The notes under the pieces: generated by a model
What the model was told of the DNA's origin: nothing
The model's database searches: none
What the model saw: only the letters and a program-made list of their open reading frames with translations
Translations under genes and position numbers: made by a program
Assembly (NCBI RefSeq): GCF_029017545.1
Contig: NW_026555343.1
Location: forward strand, 15,833,714 to 15,897,713
Direction of reading: 5' to 3'
Length of the DNA: 64,000 nucleotides
Source of the DNA: Prosopis cineraria
Taxonomy: Eukaryota > Streptophyta > Magnoliopsida > Fabales > Fabaceae
Part shown: positions 25,075-37,900 of the stretch, piece after piece
Layout: every line of letters starts with the position of its first letter
Position numbering within the stretch: position 1 is the first letter of the stretch

Positions 25075-26879
25075 TGTTGGAAATTGTGTCCTAAAGCCAA
25101 TTATTGTACTATGCACATTATTATTTAATGAATTTCTCTTTTGTTATCATAACAATTGCATGTTTAATATGATAATTATATCCTTGGACAAATTATAGTG
25201 ATTGTCGTAAATGTCTTAAGTCGGTCATCTATGAGGGATCATAGATGAAACAAGACTAGTATGATTTTAATTAATTATAGAGATACAAATCAAAGTCATA
25301 GGAACTTGAAAGAGTACTAGGTACTGGACCGACCTGCTATGAAAAAGTTGCATACAAGTCACAAGCTTATCTCATATGTCACTATATCATTAAGCCCTTT
25401 GACCTGAGATGATCATCATGAATTCCTATATGATGACCACTGAACTTTGACCTAGTCAAAAGTCACCTTTGACCAGGTGATCATAGAGGCTATGATTGAG
25501 TTTAGTGATATTCATGCAGAGGAATATGGGTGGTTAAGATGGAATTTGTCCCTCACATTAAGTGAGAGATATTATTGGGCCTCTAGATGAGTAAGAGTGA
25601 GAAAATGTATGCCCATACTATAATGAAAAGGGTTTTTTCATTGCTATAATCAATCCACTCAGAGATCGAGAAAGTAATGGTCAAGTAAAGAGAATGACAA
25701 TTTTATGTCTCACATTGACCAAAATATCACATGACAAAGGGAATGTAATATGGTTGCATGATAGGTTATATTAGATCATCAATCCCCATGCGAATTGAGT
25801 AGTTGTAATGTCTTGCTAGAGGCCACTTGTGACTTGTAGGCTAATAGCATAATTAGCTTATTGCCAACTTCATATGGGTCTGTAAGGTCGCACACAAGAA
25901 TAGCCTAACTCGAGCTATAATGTCTAAGTTCATTGAATCTAAAATATATCTAGATTCAATGAATGTAATATAGGGTGAATGAAATTATATATATATATAT
26001 ATATATATTTGAATATTTATTTGATAAATATTTATATATATATATATATATATTTATATGAAATATAAAATTTGAAATATAAGTATATATATATTTTCAA
26101 TATATATATTCATATGTGTGTGTATATATATATATATTTGATATATATATATATATGCATATGTATATGATATATAAAATTAAATATAATATATATATAT
26201 ATTTTGAAATATATATATATATATGTAGATATATATATATATTCATATACATATATATATAATATAATATGTATATGTGATATATATCATATCATATCAT
26301 ATATTATATTATATTATATTGTGTTAGTTTTAAATTTAAATTTTATATGATAGATTAAATTTAATAACTAACATGATATGAGAGAGTATCATGCTAGTTT
26401 ATAATTTAAATTTATAAGATAAATTCAAATTAGATATGATGTCATGGATTAAATTTATGAGATAAATTTAATTAAATTTTCATGGGCTCTTTAAATAGAA
26501 GACGAGAGCTCTGATCTATATACTATATATAGATAGGGACGTGCTTTATGAAGAAAGAGTGAGAAAAGTTCTGACGGCAAAAATACTTTGAGAGTCACGA
26601 AACATCCTATAGAAAGAAAAACTAATGTTCAAAGAAGAATGGACGCTGGGAGTGCTAGTATGCTGTTTGAGTTAGAAAGCTGTTCGTGTGAATACTAGTA
26701 GAGGGAGTAGATCTACGTTGTTAACTCCAAAGATCCAAACTCTTAAAGAGAACAGGCGCCAAGTTTGAAGAATTAAAAGTTAACTCTTCTATCCACCTTA
26801 ACTTAAAGGAGTTCATTCGGTCAGTATCAGGATAGGGGCTTTAAAATTTTAATCTTCTACTATGCCTCGCTATGCAACA
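25075..26879 (+). mobile_element. Solo-LTR-like element, family R copy B
   Basis: It begins TGTTGGAAATTGTG and ends GCAACA, so the ends are short inverted repeats as in LTRs. The whole length is alignable to copy C (45862-48410, opposite strand), including an internal AT microsatellite, and its last 310 bases to copy A. No internal coding region exists, so it is probably a solo LTR. The flanking pentamers (GTTGG and ATTGT) do not match, so the target duplication is lost or an end is off by a few bases. Confidence 0.75.
25987..26320. repeat. (AT)n-rich microsatellite inside LTR copy B
   Basis: Long TA/AT runs are broken by TTGAA, CATATG and GTGTGT words and followed by ATATCATATC-type steps. 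Copy C has a corresponding but different AT tract at 47220-47470, so the tract evolves fast within one element family. Confidence 0.95.
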
Positions 26880-29217
26880 ATTGTAAGTTTGGTCATCTAT
26901 TTTAAACAAATCCTAGACCTCCAAAGTGTGATTTTGGATTGTTGGGTGTTATATTAGTGATTATTTAAGTTAATGAAAGCTAAATAGAGTTAATAGGAAT
27001 TAATAAACCTAATGGTTATGCTTAAGTGCAAGAGATTGGAATTTTGGATGATTAAAGTGTTAATTTATGGAAGTTGGAAGAGTATTTATGATGATCTTAA
27101 TAATGACTGGTATAATTAATTATAGATCAATCATCTTGTGCACCATTCAAGCTTTGGTATAACTTGTGAAATTTTTTTATTGAAGGATAAACTTTTGACC
27201 TCCCAAAGGTTAGTAATTGGGGGAAACCTATTTTATATAGTTGTATGTTAATTAGATAGTTATTGAACTTTACATTTTGAACTCATTAATATGTGAATAT
27301 TATTTGATGCAAATCGACAATATGATGAGTTGTGAAAGAATGTTGGAAAATGAACCTCATGTATGATGCATATTGAGATTTAAGATTATGATGTATGGTA
27401 TATCATTGTGAAATTAAGAATAATGTGCTATTTTGATACGTAGAGTGTGATGATAATGTGAGTAAGAATATGTGCATAAACTGTGTTGAAATGATATTTA
27501 GTGTCGAGATATGCATAATCATGTTAAAATGGAATAAAGTGTCAAGTTGGGTATAGCATGATCATTGGCGGGAGGTCGCCTAGGGAAAGGAGTAGTTGAT
27601 TAAACCCACGTGGTATTGGCAGCAACCATTGGAATCGGGAACTTACCTTAACACCGACCGTTGGAATTGGGAGCTAGTCCTTGTCCTATGGTTGATTTAA
27701 GACTATCCCACTTATTCTATAAGGGACTCAAACTTAACCAGTCTTCACCAGTTCATGAGGCTAGATTAAGGGTATGACACCTCATGGTTGTTAGTATTAG
27801 GGAAAATTAGATTTCACAAGTGAGTGAGTTGACCCTAGCCTAGTAGCTCCTTACAACTGAAAAGCTGGGTTAGTTTCTGAAGGGCGTAGCCACCGATTTC
27901 ATGTTGGAGGTAATCAGGAGGGTATAAGGTTGGCATACGATCATGCATTTATTCCTAGCTCCATGGTTGTTATTATAATGGTCTAGTGCAGTTTAGGGGG
28001 GCATGGTTGGCATTATTGTGACCCTAAGTTGTGCATTATTGATATATATATATGATTATGTGTTTGAACCCCGGTCACATGCTTGTTATTATTATGGCAG
28101 AGGCTAAACATTATCTTATATGTTTATGTGTGTATTTATTACTAATTGCATCTATTTTTGATTGATATGCAATTGTATAGATTAGGTGAAACTTGATTAT
28201 TGAGTGATTGTACTCACCCCCTCAATTCTCAATATTTTCAAAGCCTAGCTCATTAAGTCAAGATGGGGGAAAATGAGCCGAAGCATAGGATTTTAGGGTA
28301 ATCCTTTGTATGCCTCTTTATGTTGATTTATGTGTATTAAGATTGTTAACTTGCTAACTAAGAATCACATGAATATTTTTGGTACGACTTGTATTATTAT
28401 TGTATCACACTTGTGTATTTTGTGCCTTGAATTAGTAAGTTTTAGTTGTAAACCCTAGTATAGGGTCAAAATACTTGTGCAAGTAAGAATATGTGTATTT
28501 TGATTGGTTTGGACTGAAAATGATTATTTTAGGCAAGAAATTCCTCCCCCATGTGTTTTATGTGTTATGGGGTTAAGTGGTGAATTTGTGATACATGTGT
28601 TTTTGGTTGAGTGTGGTGAATTGCATGAGTCTTATAGAGTCTATTGAGTATGGTCTAGAGGTGGTTATGAGCTTATGGTACTTGGTTGTGATTTTGGACA
28701 CCCTTGTTATGTTTAAAAGCATAAATGGATAAGTTTACATTTTGGTGTCCAACTTTTGATTGAGAAATAATTTGAATGTGAAACTAATGCCATTAGCTAG
28801 AATTTGGAGAAAGCTTTCTGTAAACATTTACATCACCTCAATTGGACGTCAGACGGAGATTTGGTGCTTGTCAAAAGTTTAGGCAGGAAATCTGCCATGA
28901 TAGCTTTTTGGATCTACAGTTTATACTACATCATAAAATTTTATATTACAGTGTAATTGTCCCATAATCCATTTTTTTCTATGTTGACCCTAATTTGATA
29001 TTATCTTACCTTGTAAGATGTGCATGCTTCTGTATATATGTTTTGCTTTAACTTTTTTAAAAAAATGATTTTAAATAATTTTATTGCATTTTAAGTTTTG
29101 AAAACTTGAGATTCTATTTATGTAAATTTTACAAACTTGATAATTTACTTGGGTTAGTCCCATAATTATCTTAATTATAGAGTTAATTGTAGATTAGTAA
29201 GGGAGACTTTACAAACT

Positions 29218-29226
29218 TGGTATCAG
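29218..29226 (+). other. Primer-binding site (tRNA-Met type)
   Basis: TGGTATCAG, the usual start of the initiator-tRNA-Met primer site of plant LTR retrotransposons, begins four bases after the LTR end TTTACA at 29213. The following bases (TTTC) no longer match the usual AGC. Confidence 0.8.
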
Positions 29227-29648
29227 TTTCTCTAGTTTGAGAATTAGTCTGTGGTTTGGCATGAGGAGTTTGTTTGTGAATTGTGCATTGCATATAGAAA
29301 GTTGGTAATTAACATTATACACATGTTGTTTTCCCCTGTTGAGCTAGTGTTAATTTTTTTCCTTTTATGGGATAACTTCTATCTTTAGGAGGGGAGAATG
29401 GTGTAAATAAGGAATACAATCGGCAATATTCTAGCAAATGTATCGAGACAAGAACAAGAAGGCTTGATATGAGAGAATATGGTTCTTAGTAAGCAATTTG
29501 AACTGGGACAAGCTAAAGAGCAACTAAGGCCTACTGCAGGCAATAAGAACATATTGCTCGAATGAGGTCAATGATGAAGTGGATCAAGTAGAGAATCAAT
29601 GAACATGATGAAATCATCAAGAGGAGACCAAGAGAGTCTAGTAAGACT
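29227..29648. other. Leader between primer-binding site and gag
   Basis: Untranslated leader of the Del/Tekay-like element. Purine-rich near its end (29560-29645), with no gene. Confidence 0.5.
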
Positions 29649-30966
29649 ATGGAGAGGGTTGGAGGCAGTCATGGTGAAGTGAGGCATGAAAGAGAGGCAC
29701 TAGGCCAACCGAAGGATGACTATTATGAGGAGAGTGGACTAATAAGGCTTGAGCCAGTTAAGCCTAAGGGGAAAGAGCAAGAAAGCTCAATTGATCTAGC
29801 ACTAAAGAAGTTTATCAAGTTGAATCCTCCATCATTTGAGGGTTTAATGGAGAACAAAGCTATTGAGAAGTGGATAGATCGGTTAGAGACAATCTTTTCT
29901 GTTATGACCTGCACATCTGAGTAGCAAGTATTACTTGCTACGTTCCTACTTGAGGATGCTGCCAAGCAGTGGTGGGAGAGTGTTAGACCAACTGATAGGT
30001 ATTTATTAACATGGAGCGAGTTCAAGAGGAGGTTCTTCTCCTACTACTTCCTTGCCTCCTTTAGAGCTAAGAAAGAGGCTAAGTATCATTGACTGTAGCA
30101 AGGAAATATGAATGAAGAGGAATTAATTTCCAAATTCAATGATTTTTCAAAATACTAAACCTACTTGAGAAATCATGATGATAAGTATTGGAAGGCTGAG
30201 TAGTTACTTGAGAAGATGTGGCCTAATTACAAACAGTAATTAGCACCTTTTGACATCATCTCCTACAGGACATGTGTAGTAAGCTAAGGGCAGTGGCTAC
30301 ATGTGGCCATAAGGTTGAGGATAGCCAGAGGAGAGATAGTAGGGGCCATTTCTCTACTTATACGAGTCCTATTAGAGGTGTGAGCAAGAAGGCTGGATAT
30401 AGCTCTGGACCTTCTGGATTTAATAGCAGCAGTAGGAGAAAGAACTTTCAAAAAGGTTCTCAGTTAAGGGGATCCCAGATGAGAAGTAATGCCCTTAAGA
30501 GTATGAGTAGACAGAGTTAAGCATCCCAATAAGATTTTGCTCCTATTGTAGCTGGACCAGTTAAAGCCCCACAGTACAACAAATGTGGGAGGTATTATAG
30601 TGGAGATCGTTGGACAAGTTTCAAGTGCCATAAGGCTAGGCACATTGCTTAATATTTCCTTGAGAATGCTCCAACACCAATCAAAGGTCTGCTATTCTTA
30701 GTTGCGTGTTTGTTATGACAAGAGAAAAGGCTGAGGCTTCCTCGAAGCTCATTCAAGGTACAATTTCTTTATGCAACCAATAGATTATTGCATTGTTTGA
30801 TTTTGGTGCCACTTACTCATTTGTTTCTTATGAGTATGCTAAAAAGTTGAGTTTGCATGTGATTGAAATACCTTTTTAAATGAATGTGTCTACATTGGCT
30901 AGTGCTTTTGTGAAAACTAGTCATGCTTGCTTGAAAGTTGAGTTAGAGTTTGCTTGAAAGTCATGC
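29649..30966 (+). pseudogene. gag and start of protease, Del/Tekay-like Ty3/gypsy
   Basis: The coding text starts with an ATG at 29649. LKKFIKLNPPSFEGLMENKA and EKWIDRLETIF are the start of the retrotransposon gag domain, which packages the element RNA into particles. After a stop at 29922 the same frame continues with LLATFLLEDAAKQWWESVR and TWSEFKRRFFSYYF, and further stops follow near 30090-30240. A zinc-knuckle remnant lies at about 30575-30655 (KCG..., FKCHKARHIA), with its first cysteine changed. The aspartic protease motif reads FDFGATYSFVS (about 30797-30830), where D-S/T-G-A is usual. The frame breaks off at 30966, where an RTE LINE begins. No RT or integrase of this element follows. 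Confidence 0.85.
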
Positions 30967-32515
30967 TTGCTTGCTTGGTGGAATGATAGCATATAGGAAA
31001 AAATCAAGTATAACAAGAAGTGTTTCAATGTCATTCATTTGTGTAATAATGATGAAAATTAGAAAACATATCGTTTGACTAAAAGGGAAACGAGAGGGCT
31101 GTGAGTGAAGCTCATTCTAAAGTATTTAAAGAATTTTATAATAGTTTTAGGACAAAGGATAGAGAATGAAAGATTTAGTAGATTGCTAAGAGTAAGGAAA
31201 GAAAATTAAGAGATTTAGAACAAGTAAGGTGTATAAAGGATGAAGAGAAAAATGTTTTGGTCATAGATAATGATATTAAAAAAAGAAGAGAGACATACTT
31301 TTTTAAGCTTTTCAATGATGATTGGGGGTCATCAATTAACTTGGAAGATCTAGTAATTTTTGAAAGAGGGCAAACTTTGTCTTTTTATCAAAGAATATGA
31401 GCTTGGAAAGTAAGAGAAGCTCTTAAGAAAATGACAAATGGTAAAGCCAATGGACCTAATTTTATCCCTGTTGAAATGTGAAAATATTTGGGTAAAGAAG
31501 GAGGGCGGTGGTTAACAAAGTTATTTAATGAGATCTTACAATCCAAGAGAATGTTGGACAATTAAAGGAGAAGCATCTTAATTCCTATTTATAAAAATAA
31601 AGGACATATTCAGAATTGTGCTAACTACAGAGGGATTAAACTTATGAGTCATACTATGAAATTATGGGAAAGAATGATTGAGCAAAGGTTGAGATTAGGA
31701 GCTGGGATTTTGGAGAATTAGTTTAGCTTCATGCCAGGGAGAGCAACTACATAAGTGATTTATCTACTAAGGGGATTAATGGAAAAGTATTGATGTAAAG
31801 GCAAAGATTTACATATAGTTTTCATTAATTTGGAAAAAGCTTATGATTGTGTACCGAGAGAAGTACTTTGGAAGGCTTTGGAAAAGAAGGGTGTCTGGGT
31901 TGCCTATATTCGAGCTATACAAGATATGTATGGAGGGGCAACAACTAGTATAAGAATACTTGGTAGTGAAATAAAAGATTTTCCTATAAAGATTGGATTG
32001 CATCAAGGATCATCTTTGAGTCCTTATTTGTTTGATCTAGTATTAGATGTTTTGACTGAGCATATTTAAGAGGAAATTCCTAAATGCATGCTTTTTGTGG
32101 ATGATATAGTTCTTATCGTAGACATAAGAGAATAGATAAATTGTAAACTTGAGTTATGGAGGAAGACATTGAAGTCAAAAAGTTTTCACCTAAGTAAGAG
32201 TAAAATAGAATATTTACATTGTAATTTTGATAAGGGGTTAGTGAATAGTAACTTAGAAGTAAAATTGAGTGATCAAACCATACCTCAAGTAAAAAAGTTT
32301 AGATATTTAGGAGCGATTTTTCAACAAAATAGAGACATTGATGGAGATATTATACATGGGATACAAGCGGGATGGTTTAATTGGAGAAAGGCTAAAGGAG
32401 TTATTTGCAATCTTAAAGTACCTGATAAGTTTAAAGGAAAGTTTTATCAAATTACTATAAGAACAATAGCAGATCATAATGTAGGCTATGCATGATAGCA
32501 TAAAGAACATAGCGT
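30967..32515 (+). pseudogene. RTE-type LINE reverse transcriptase
   Basis: The text matches plant RTE-clade LINE polymerase. In order: REALKKMTNGKANGPN near 31420, GHIQNCANYRGIKLMSHTMK (31610-31665), WERMIEQRLR, VFINLEKAYDCVPREVLW (31819-31875; the catalytic D of FIDLEKAYD is N here), IGLHQGSSLSPYLFDL (about 31990-32040), and MLFVDDIVL (about 32088-32115), which keeps the FxDD core. SKSKIEYLHCNF and VKKFRYLGAIFQ follow. The endonuclease at the 5' end is absent, as usual for 5'-truncated LINEs, and single in-frame stops occur (for example near 31400, 31480, 31720 and 32066). It joins the broken protease on the left and a different gypsy element on the right. Confidence 0.88.
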
Positions 32516-32759
32516 ATCATTGAAATTTGGTCTTCTAGAAGTATGCTCAAATTTTAGGCCGCATAGAGGGTAACAAATAGGAATCAATGTAGGTGCTGGC
32601 CCTCGGGGCTGCCTACTTGTAAGAGACATCCTTAACCATCATATTTTTACTAACATGAATCCCTTGACTAATCTGTTATACTATTTATAGGAGCCCAGCA
32701 CAAACGACCTGATGGTATGGCAATAGTCTCGGAGCATCAAAACAAGCCTCTTAACTGAC

Positions 32760-33420
32760 TGGTGAACACGAAGGCCTTGAGGGATGCTATCTAAGATATA
32801 TATGGACTAGGGGTAAGGCTAATTGGCTACCCTACCTTCTCAAAGCCATATCCGGAATACATAGACAAGGACAACCCATACCCTTAGGGATACAGGATCC
32901 TTGACTTCACACTATTCTCATGAGACAGAATGTAATCCACCCTGAAGTACATTAGGAGGTTTATAATCTAATGTAGGGAGATTGCCAATTATGAGAACTT
33001 TACCAACTTAAAATTGAGATTGTTCCTTAATACTCTCACAGGCTTGGCATGCATATAGTACACTTCAATACCTCACAACTCAATCATAGAAATAGAGGAG
33101 AAGTTCCATGTTCAATTCTACAAGGCACAGCCAGAGGTCGGCATAGCAGAACTCTATAAGTTTACCTAACAGGCTGGAGAGACGGCCGACTAATACTTGG
33201 TGAGATTCAAATGACTATGAAGCAAGTTCCATATGCCACTTTCAGAGGCTGGATTCATCAAGCTAGCATAAGCAAGATTGAATATAAATCTTCAAAATAA
33301 GTTTCAGGGGATGGAATTTTGAGATTCCTATGAGCTCACAGCCAAAGTATAGGGATATGAGGAGCTTCTAAAAAAAGAGGATCATCATTGATGAACTACG
33401 GTAGGAACCTATTTTAGTGA
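32760..33420 (+). pseudogene. gag of the Tat-like element
   Basis: Gag forms the particle around the element RNA. Readable blocks in order are RILDFTLFS (about 32900), LKLRLFLNTLTGLA (33008-33050), IEIEEKFHVQFYKAQPEVGI (33087-33146), QAGETAD and YLVRFK (33173-33210), and NLQNKFQGMEF with SYELTAKV (33290-33345), followed by YEELLKKED. This matches the retrotrans-gag domain of Tat-type elements. Scattered stops interrupt the frame. The downstream spacer to pol holds protein repeats (see separate entries). Confidence 0.82.
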
Positions 33421-33914
33421 CCTTGACGTGGTAATGGTAGAACTAAAGAATACTGGTAACTATACATGCCTAGCCTTGATAAGGAAGGCCGAAGAGATTC
33501 CCAAAAGGTCAAATGCCATTTAATACACCTTTGATACCACTAAAATAAAGGAGATCTTCGATTTCCTCCTCAAAAAAAAAAAAACTTCATCTCCCTGCTC
33601 GCTGATCATAAAATGTCTTCAAAAGAAGAACAGAGAGGGAAGGAATACTAAAGTACCATCACTCATATAGTCACAACACTAAGGCTTGTTAGGGCTTCAA
33701 GAATGTCATCTAGGACTGAATCAATAAGGGAGTTCTTAAATTCCCTAGATAAGAATCCATGGTCATAGAGGAGGATCCATTTCCACCATTTGCCACAATC
33801 AACATGGTGGAGATAAACTCTGATAGATGATGAACTAAGAGAAATGATAGTAAGCTGAGAAATTGGAGGCATTAGAACATCTGGAACAGGGATGAAGTAA
33901 CTCAAGAAAGCTCA

Positions 33915-34200
33915 AGAATAGTGTGGGATCACTTGGAGAAAACTATAGGCCGGTCTAGTAGGAACATGTCTTCTAGATGGGAAATTGGCCTGAAAGGGCA
34001 AAGCGTAAAGAGCCTAGACAACTCTAGGGTGGTTTGGGATCGCTTGGGAGAAACCATAGGTAGTTCAAAAACTGGCAACCAGTAGAATATAATGAAGAAT
34101 AGCAAATAACCCTCAGGATGGGATATTGGCTTAGGGGGATTGATAATGACAGAGCTAGATAGGCCTAAGGTGGTCTGGGACCATCTAAGGGAGTTGTCTG
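33915..34200 (+). repeat. VWDxL-type repeats in the gag-pol spacer
   Basis: Three diverged units encode VWDHLEKTIG (33927), VWDRLGETIG (34030) and VWDHLRELSG (34167), spaced 103 and 137 bases. They resemble the VFDRLG-type repeats seen in this spacer in other plant gypsy elements (family knowledge). Confidence 0.65.
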
Positions 34201-34506
34201 GCAAATTCAACTTCTTTGTTAAGTACTCAGCATCATCTAGAGCAAGTGAACCGTTCATAAGGACACCAAGGGGTTGTGATGTAGGCTATAATGGCCTACC
34301 CTTAACATTATCAACGCCATCAAAAAGCACAACAAAGCTTCGTTCAAAACTAAGAGTTGCTAAGGGCTCAGGTAGGTTCGTTACGCTACCTAGTAACGTG
34401 CTGCCTCTAAAATGGAGAGTCATGAGACACAAGAAGTTTCCAGCTACCTTAACTAGGACTCAAAAATGACGTCTTCAACAAAAATGGGCTGCACAGAGAT
34501 ATCTCA

Positions 34507-34585
34507 AGGTACAAGAAGGCCTTGACATTAATGAGGTACAGGAAGGCCTTAATGTTAATGAGGTACAGGAAGGCCTTGATGTGTA
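34507..34585 (+). repeat. 27-bp tandem repeat, three units
   Basis: Nearly identical 27-base units encode VQEGL followed by DINE, NVNE or DV. The unit is GTACAGGAAGGCCTTGATGT plus seven bases. A pure multiple of three fits expansion within a once-coding frame. Confidence 0.9.
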
Positions 34586-34939
34586 GGGAATTAATAAGTT
34601 CAGAAGGAAGTCTACTGAGGATCAAGACGAGGGGAGTGAGAAAGAAAAGCAGCGTGATGAGACCATTCACATTAGGGAGATACCTCTTAATCTCTGCTAT
34701 ATGGTTTCATTAATGCTCCTTTCTCAATTCTAGTCTACTACTAGTAGGACCTAAGACTAGTATGAGTAGAACTCCTTGAGGTCGACGTATATGGGCCCAT
34801 ACCAATGTAGCCCAATGGAGCCTTAGGAGAAGGAAGAGTATGAATCAATAAAAACAAAGATGTAGAAAGAGAAGGCTATGGAGCTCATCTGCTAGGCCAC
34901 CTTATAAGCCGTAGAAGGAAAGTCAAAGTGAACTGTCCT

Positions 34940-37900
34940 TGAAAAACTACACATTAAGATTACATAGCACCTGAAGCCTTTATACATTAAAGCACATTTC
35001 AATGGGAATCCAATGACAAGGGTCCTAGTAAATAATGGCTCAGTAGTGAACATATTGTCAGCCTATATGATGCTCAAGATGGGGCAGAAAGAATGAGACT
35101 TGATGCTAATTGAGCTGTCTATTGTAGGTTTCACTGGGACCACCTCTAAGGTCCTTAGCATATTACCATTATAGGTTGACATCGGGACTAAATCCTCTTT
35201 GATAGCCTTTTTTATAATCAGTACTACAGCACAATATCAAGCCCTCTTAGGTTGGGACTAGATCTATTCCAATAAATGTGTACTTTTCTTACTACACTTG
35301 ATGCTTCTCATATAGAAAGGAGAAGAGGTTGAAGTGGTTTGGGCTAAAGATAAATCATTCACAACAGTCATTAACTTTGTGGATGCAAGGTATTATTATG
35401 CTAATATGGACCCATTCACATTTCGAAGGGCACAGGGGGATCCAAACAGAGTCTTTTCATGTAAAACAAAATGAACACTATAGTGCCTCTAGCATCATAG
35501 AGGTACTAGTAGATGACTGAGTTAGACAAAAGAAAGGTGATAGCAGTCGTGGCCATTTAAAAGCTATGGTTGCACAACATATAAGGGAGACTAGAAGACT
35601 ATGGACCTAAAACCTTTAGGACTGAAGTCATATATGAAGATGAAACCCAAAGAGTAACGCAACTGTACAAGATCTTGCACCTATGAAGTTTGAAGACATA
35701 GCCTCGGAGGTGCATGATCCATTAGAAAAAGTAAACCTCAGATCTCCAGAGGGGCCGAGGATCACTTTCATTAGCTTACTATTAAACAAAAAAATAAAAG
35801 AATGCTATCAAGCAAATATAAAAGAGTTTAATGACTACTTCGCGTGGGACTATGATGAAATGCCAGGGCTAGGGAGACAGCTGGTTGAACACAAGCTTCC
35901 TATAAAGATGAATTACAGACTACACCAATAACCTACCAGGAGAATGTTAATTGAGGTAGAGCTACTAGTAAAGGAGGAGATCAAATACCTCCTACAGGCT
36001 AGATTTATATAGCCTTGTAGGTATGCAAAGTGGCTCTCGAATATAGTCTCAATAATTAAGAAAAATGAAAAGCTACAAGTTTGTGTAGATTTTTGAAACA
36101 TAAACTCAATCACACCTAAAGACGTGTATGCAATGCCTATTATAGACAGGTTGATAGATACTAGGGCCAGGAGCACTTTATTATCATTTATGGATTGCTT
36201 TTCTAGATATAATCAAATATTTATCATCAAAAAAGACATTCACAAAAATACTTTTAAGTGCTCGGGCTCTATTGGGACATTTGAATGGGTAGTCATGCCA
36301 TTCGGTCTGAAAATCATCAAGGCCACCTATCAGTAGGCTATGAATGCCATCTTTCACAATATGATAGGAAAACATTTGGAAGTATATATCAATGATATAA
36401 TGATTAAATCTAAGAAAGCATACAATCATCCTGGGCATTTGAGGATGAGTTTCCTTTGAATGAGGGAAGTAGGCCTTAAATTAAATCTACTTAAGTATGC
36501 TTTCAGTGTAACTGTAGGCAATTTTCTTAGATTCTGAGTCCACAGAAGGGGGATTGAAGTAGATTGGAACAAAGCAGGAGCTATCTTAGAAGCAAAGGCA
36601 CCAAGTAATAAGAAAAAGCTTCAAAGGTTCTTGGGTCAAGTCAATTATCTTAGGCATTTCATCTCGAATCTAGCAGGGAAGACGAAGGAGTTTTCTGAGC
36701 TCTTAAAACTTAAAGATGTCAAAGAATTTACCTGACTAGACATCATCCAGTGGCCTTCGGTCTTAGCAACTTTAAGGGAGAATACCCCATTTTTATTGTA
36801 TTTAGCTTCCATCATCACGTCCATAGGTTGTATGTTAGCCCAAAATGTTGATGGGGGATGTAAGCAGATGGTCTATTGCTTAAATAGGTGTTTAACTCCC
36901 ATAGAGACCAAATACTCAACTGTAAAAATAGTGTGTTTAGAGCTATATTATGCTTGTACTAAATTAAGGCATTATATAATAAACACAGTTGTATATGCAG
37001 TTTCGCATTCTAATTTAATTATATACATACTCAATTAGCTAATCATGATAGACCGTATAGGAAAATGAAGCTTAACCTTGGCAGAATTCTCATTAATATT
37101 CTTGCCCTAAAAATTAGTAAAGGGCCAAGCATTAGTAGATTTCTTAGCTAATCACCCCTCAACTAGGCTCCCCAAAGATGAAAAAGAACTACCTATGTTC
37201 TCTACAAACCTGGGGCCCTGGGTGCTTAAGGTCGACAGGTGTAGTACCAAACTAGCATCTGGGGCTGTGATAATAATAATTTCTACTAGGGCAAAATTTT
37301 TATTATTTCTTCAATTAAATTTTGAATATACTAACAATCAGGTTGAGTATGAAGCACTACTCACAGGGCTCAAAATCCTTCAGGAAATGAGAGCTTATGA
37401 TATGGTCATAAAAGGGGATTCTTAGTTAGTCATCAAATAATTAACTAGTTAGTATAGGTGTATGAGCCCGGCTCTAGTAATGTATTACATTGGGGCTTCT
37501 CAAATCTTGGAAGAGTTTAAAACTATAACGTTAACTCATGTTCCCCAAGCTTAGAATTAGGAGGTTAATGAACTGGCTCAAATAACATCAGGGCTAAGGC
37601 TGTCACCCAAACTCACCAGGAAGGTAATTGCAGTGGAACGGAAAGAACATCCTTTAGTCTCTCAGTGTGGTTTGATAGTATAATATGGTGTGGTCTCGCA
37701 AGGGTTAGCCTAGGATTAATGAGATGATTTCAAAAGCTATCTACAAGATCCCAGCCAACAATATCCTTACAAAATGAGGATACACACTTAACACTTTATT
37801 CTAATTAGAGATGAATTATATAGAAAAGGCCTCAACAGGTTATTACTTAGGTGTTTGGTCTTCATTGAATATATGGAGGTCTTAAGATAAGTGTATGAGG

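Larger units (their letters stand above)
24536..29213 (+). mobile_element. 5' LTR of a Del/Tekay-like Ty3/gypsy element (copy 2)
   Basis: It starts TGTAACATCCTAAAAAATTTT and ends GGGAGACTTTACA, directly before a tRNA-Met-type primer-binding site. Subtracting a nested 1.8-kb LTR (25075-26879), it is about 2.9 kb long. Landmarks match copy 1: CCAAAGG (27200), CATGGTTGTTAG (27783), TGTACTCACCCCCTCAATTC (28209), AATTGGACGTCAGACGG (28840). As a 5' LTR it would hold the promoter; no clear TATA box could be chosen among many AT runs. Confidence 0.85.

Noticed and set aside
34449..34713. Overlapping frames on both strands at the 27-bp repeat
   Set aside because: They arise from the repeat period being a multiple of three; only the gag-pol spacer reading has context.
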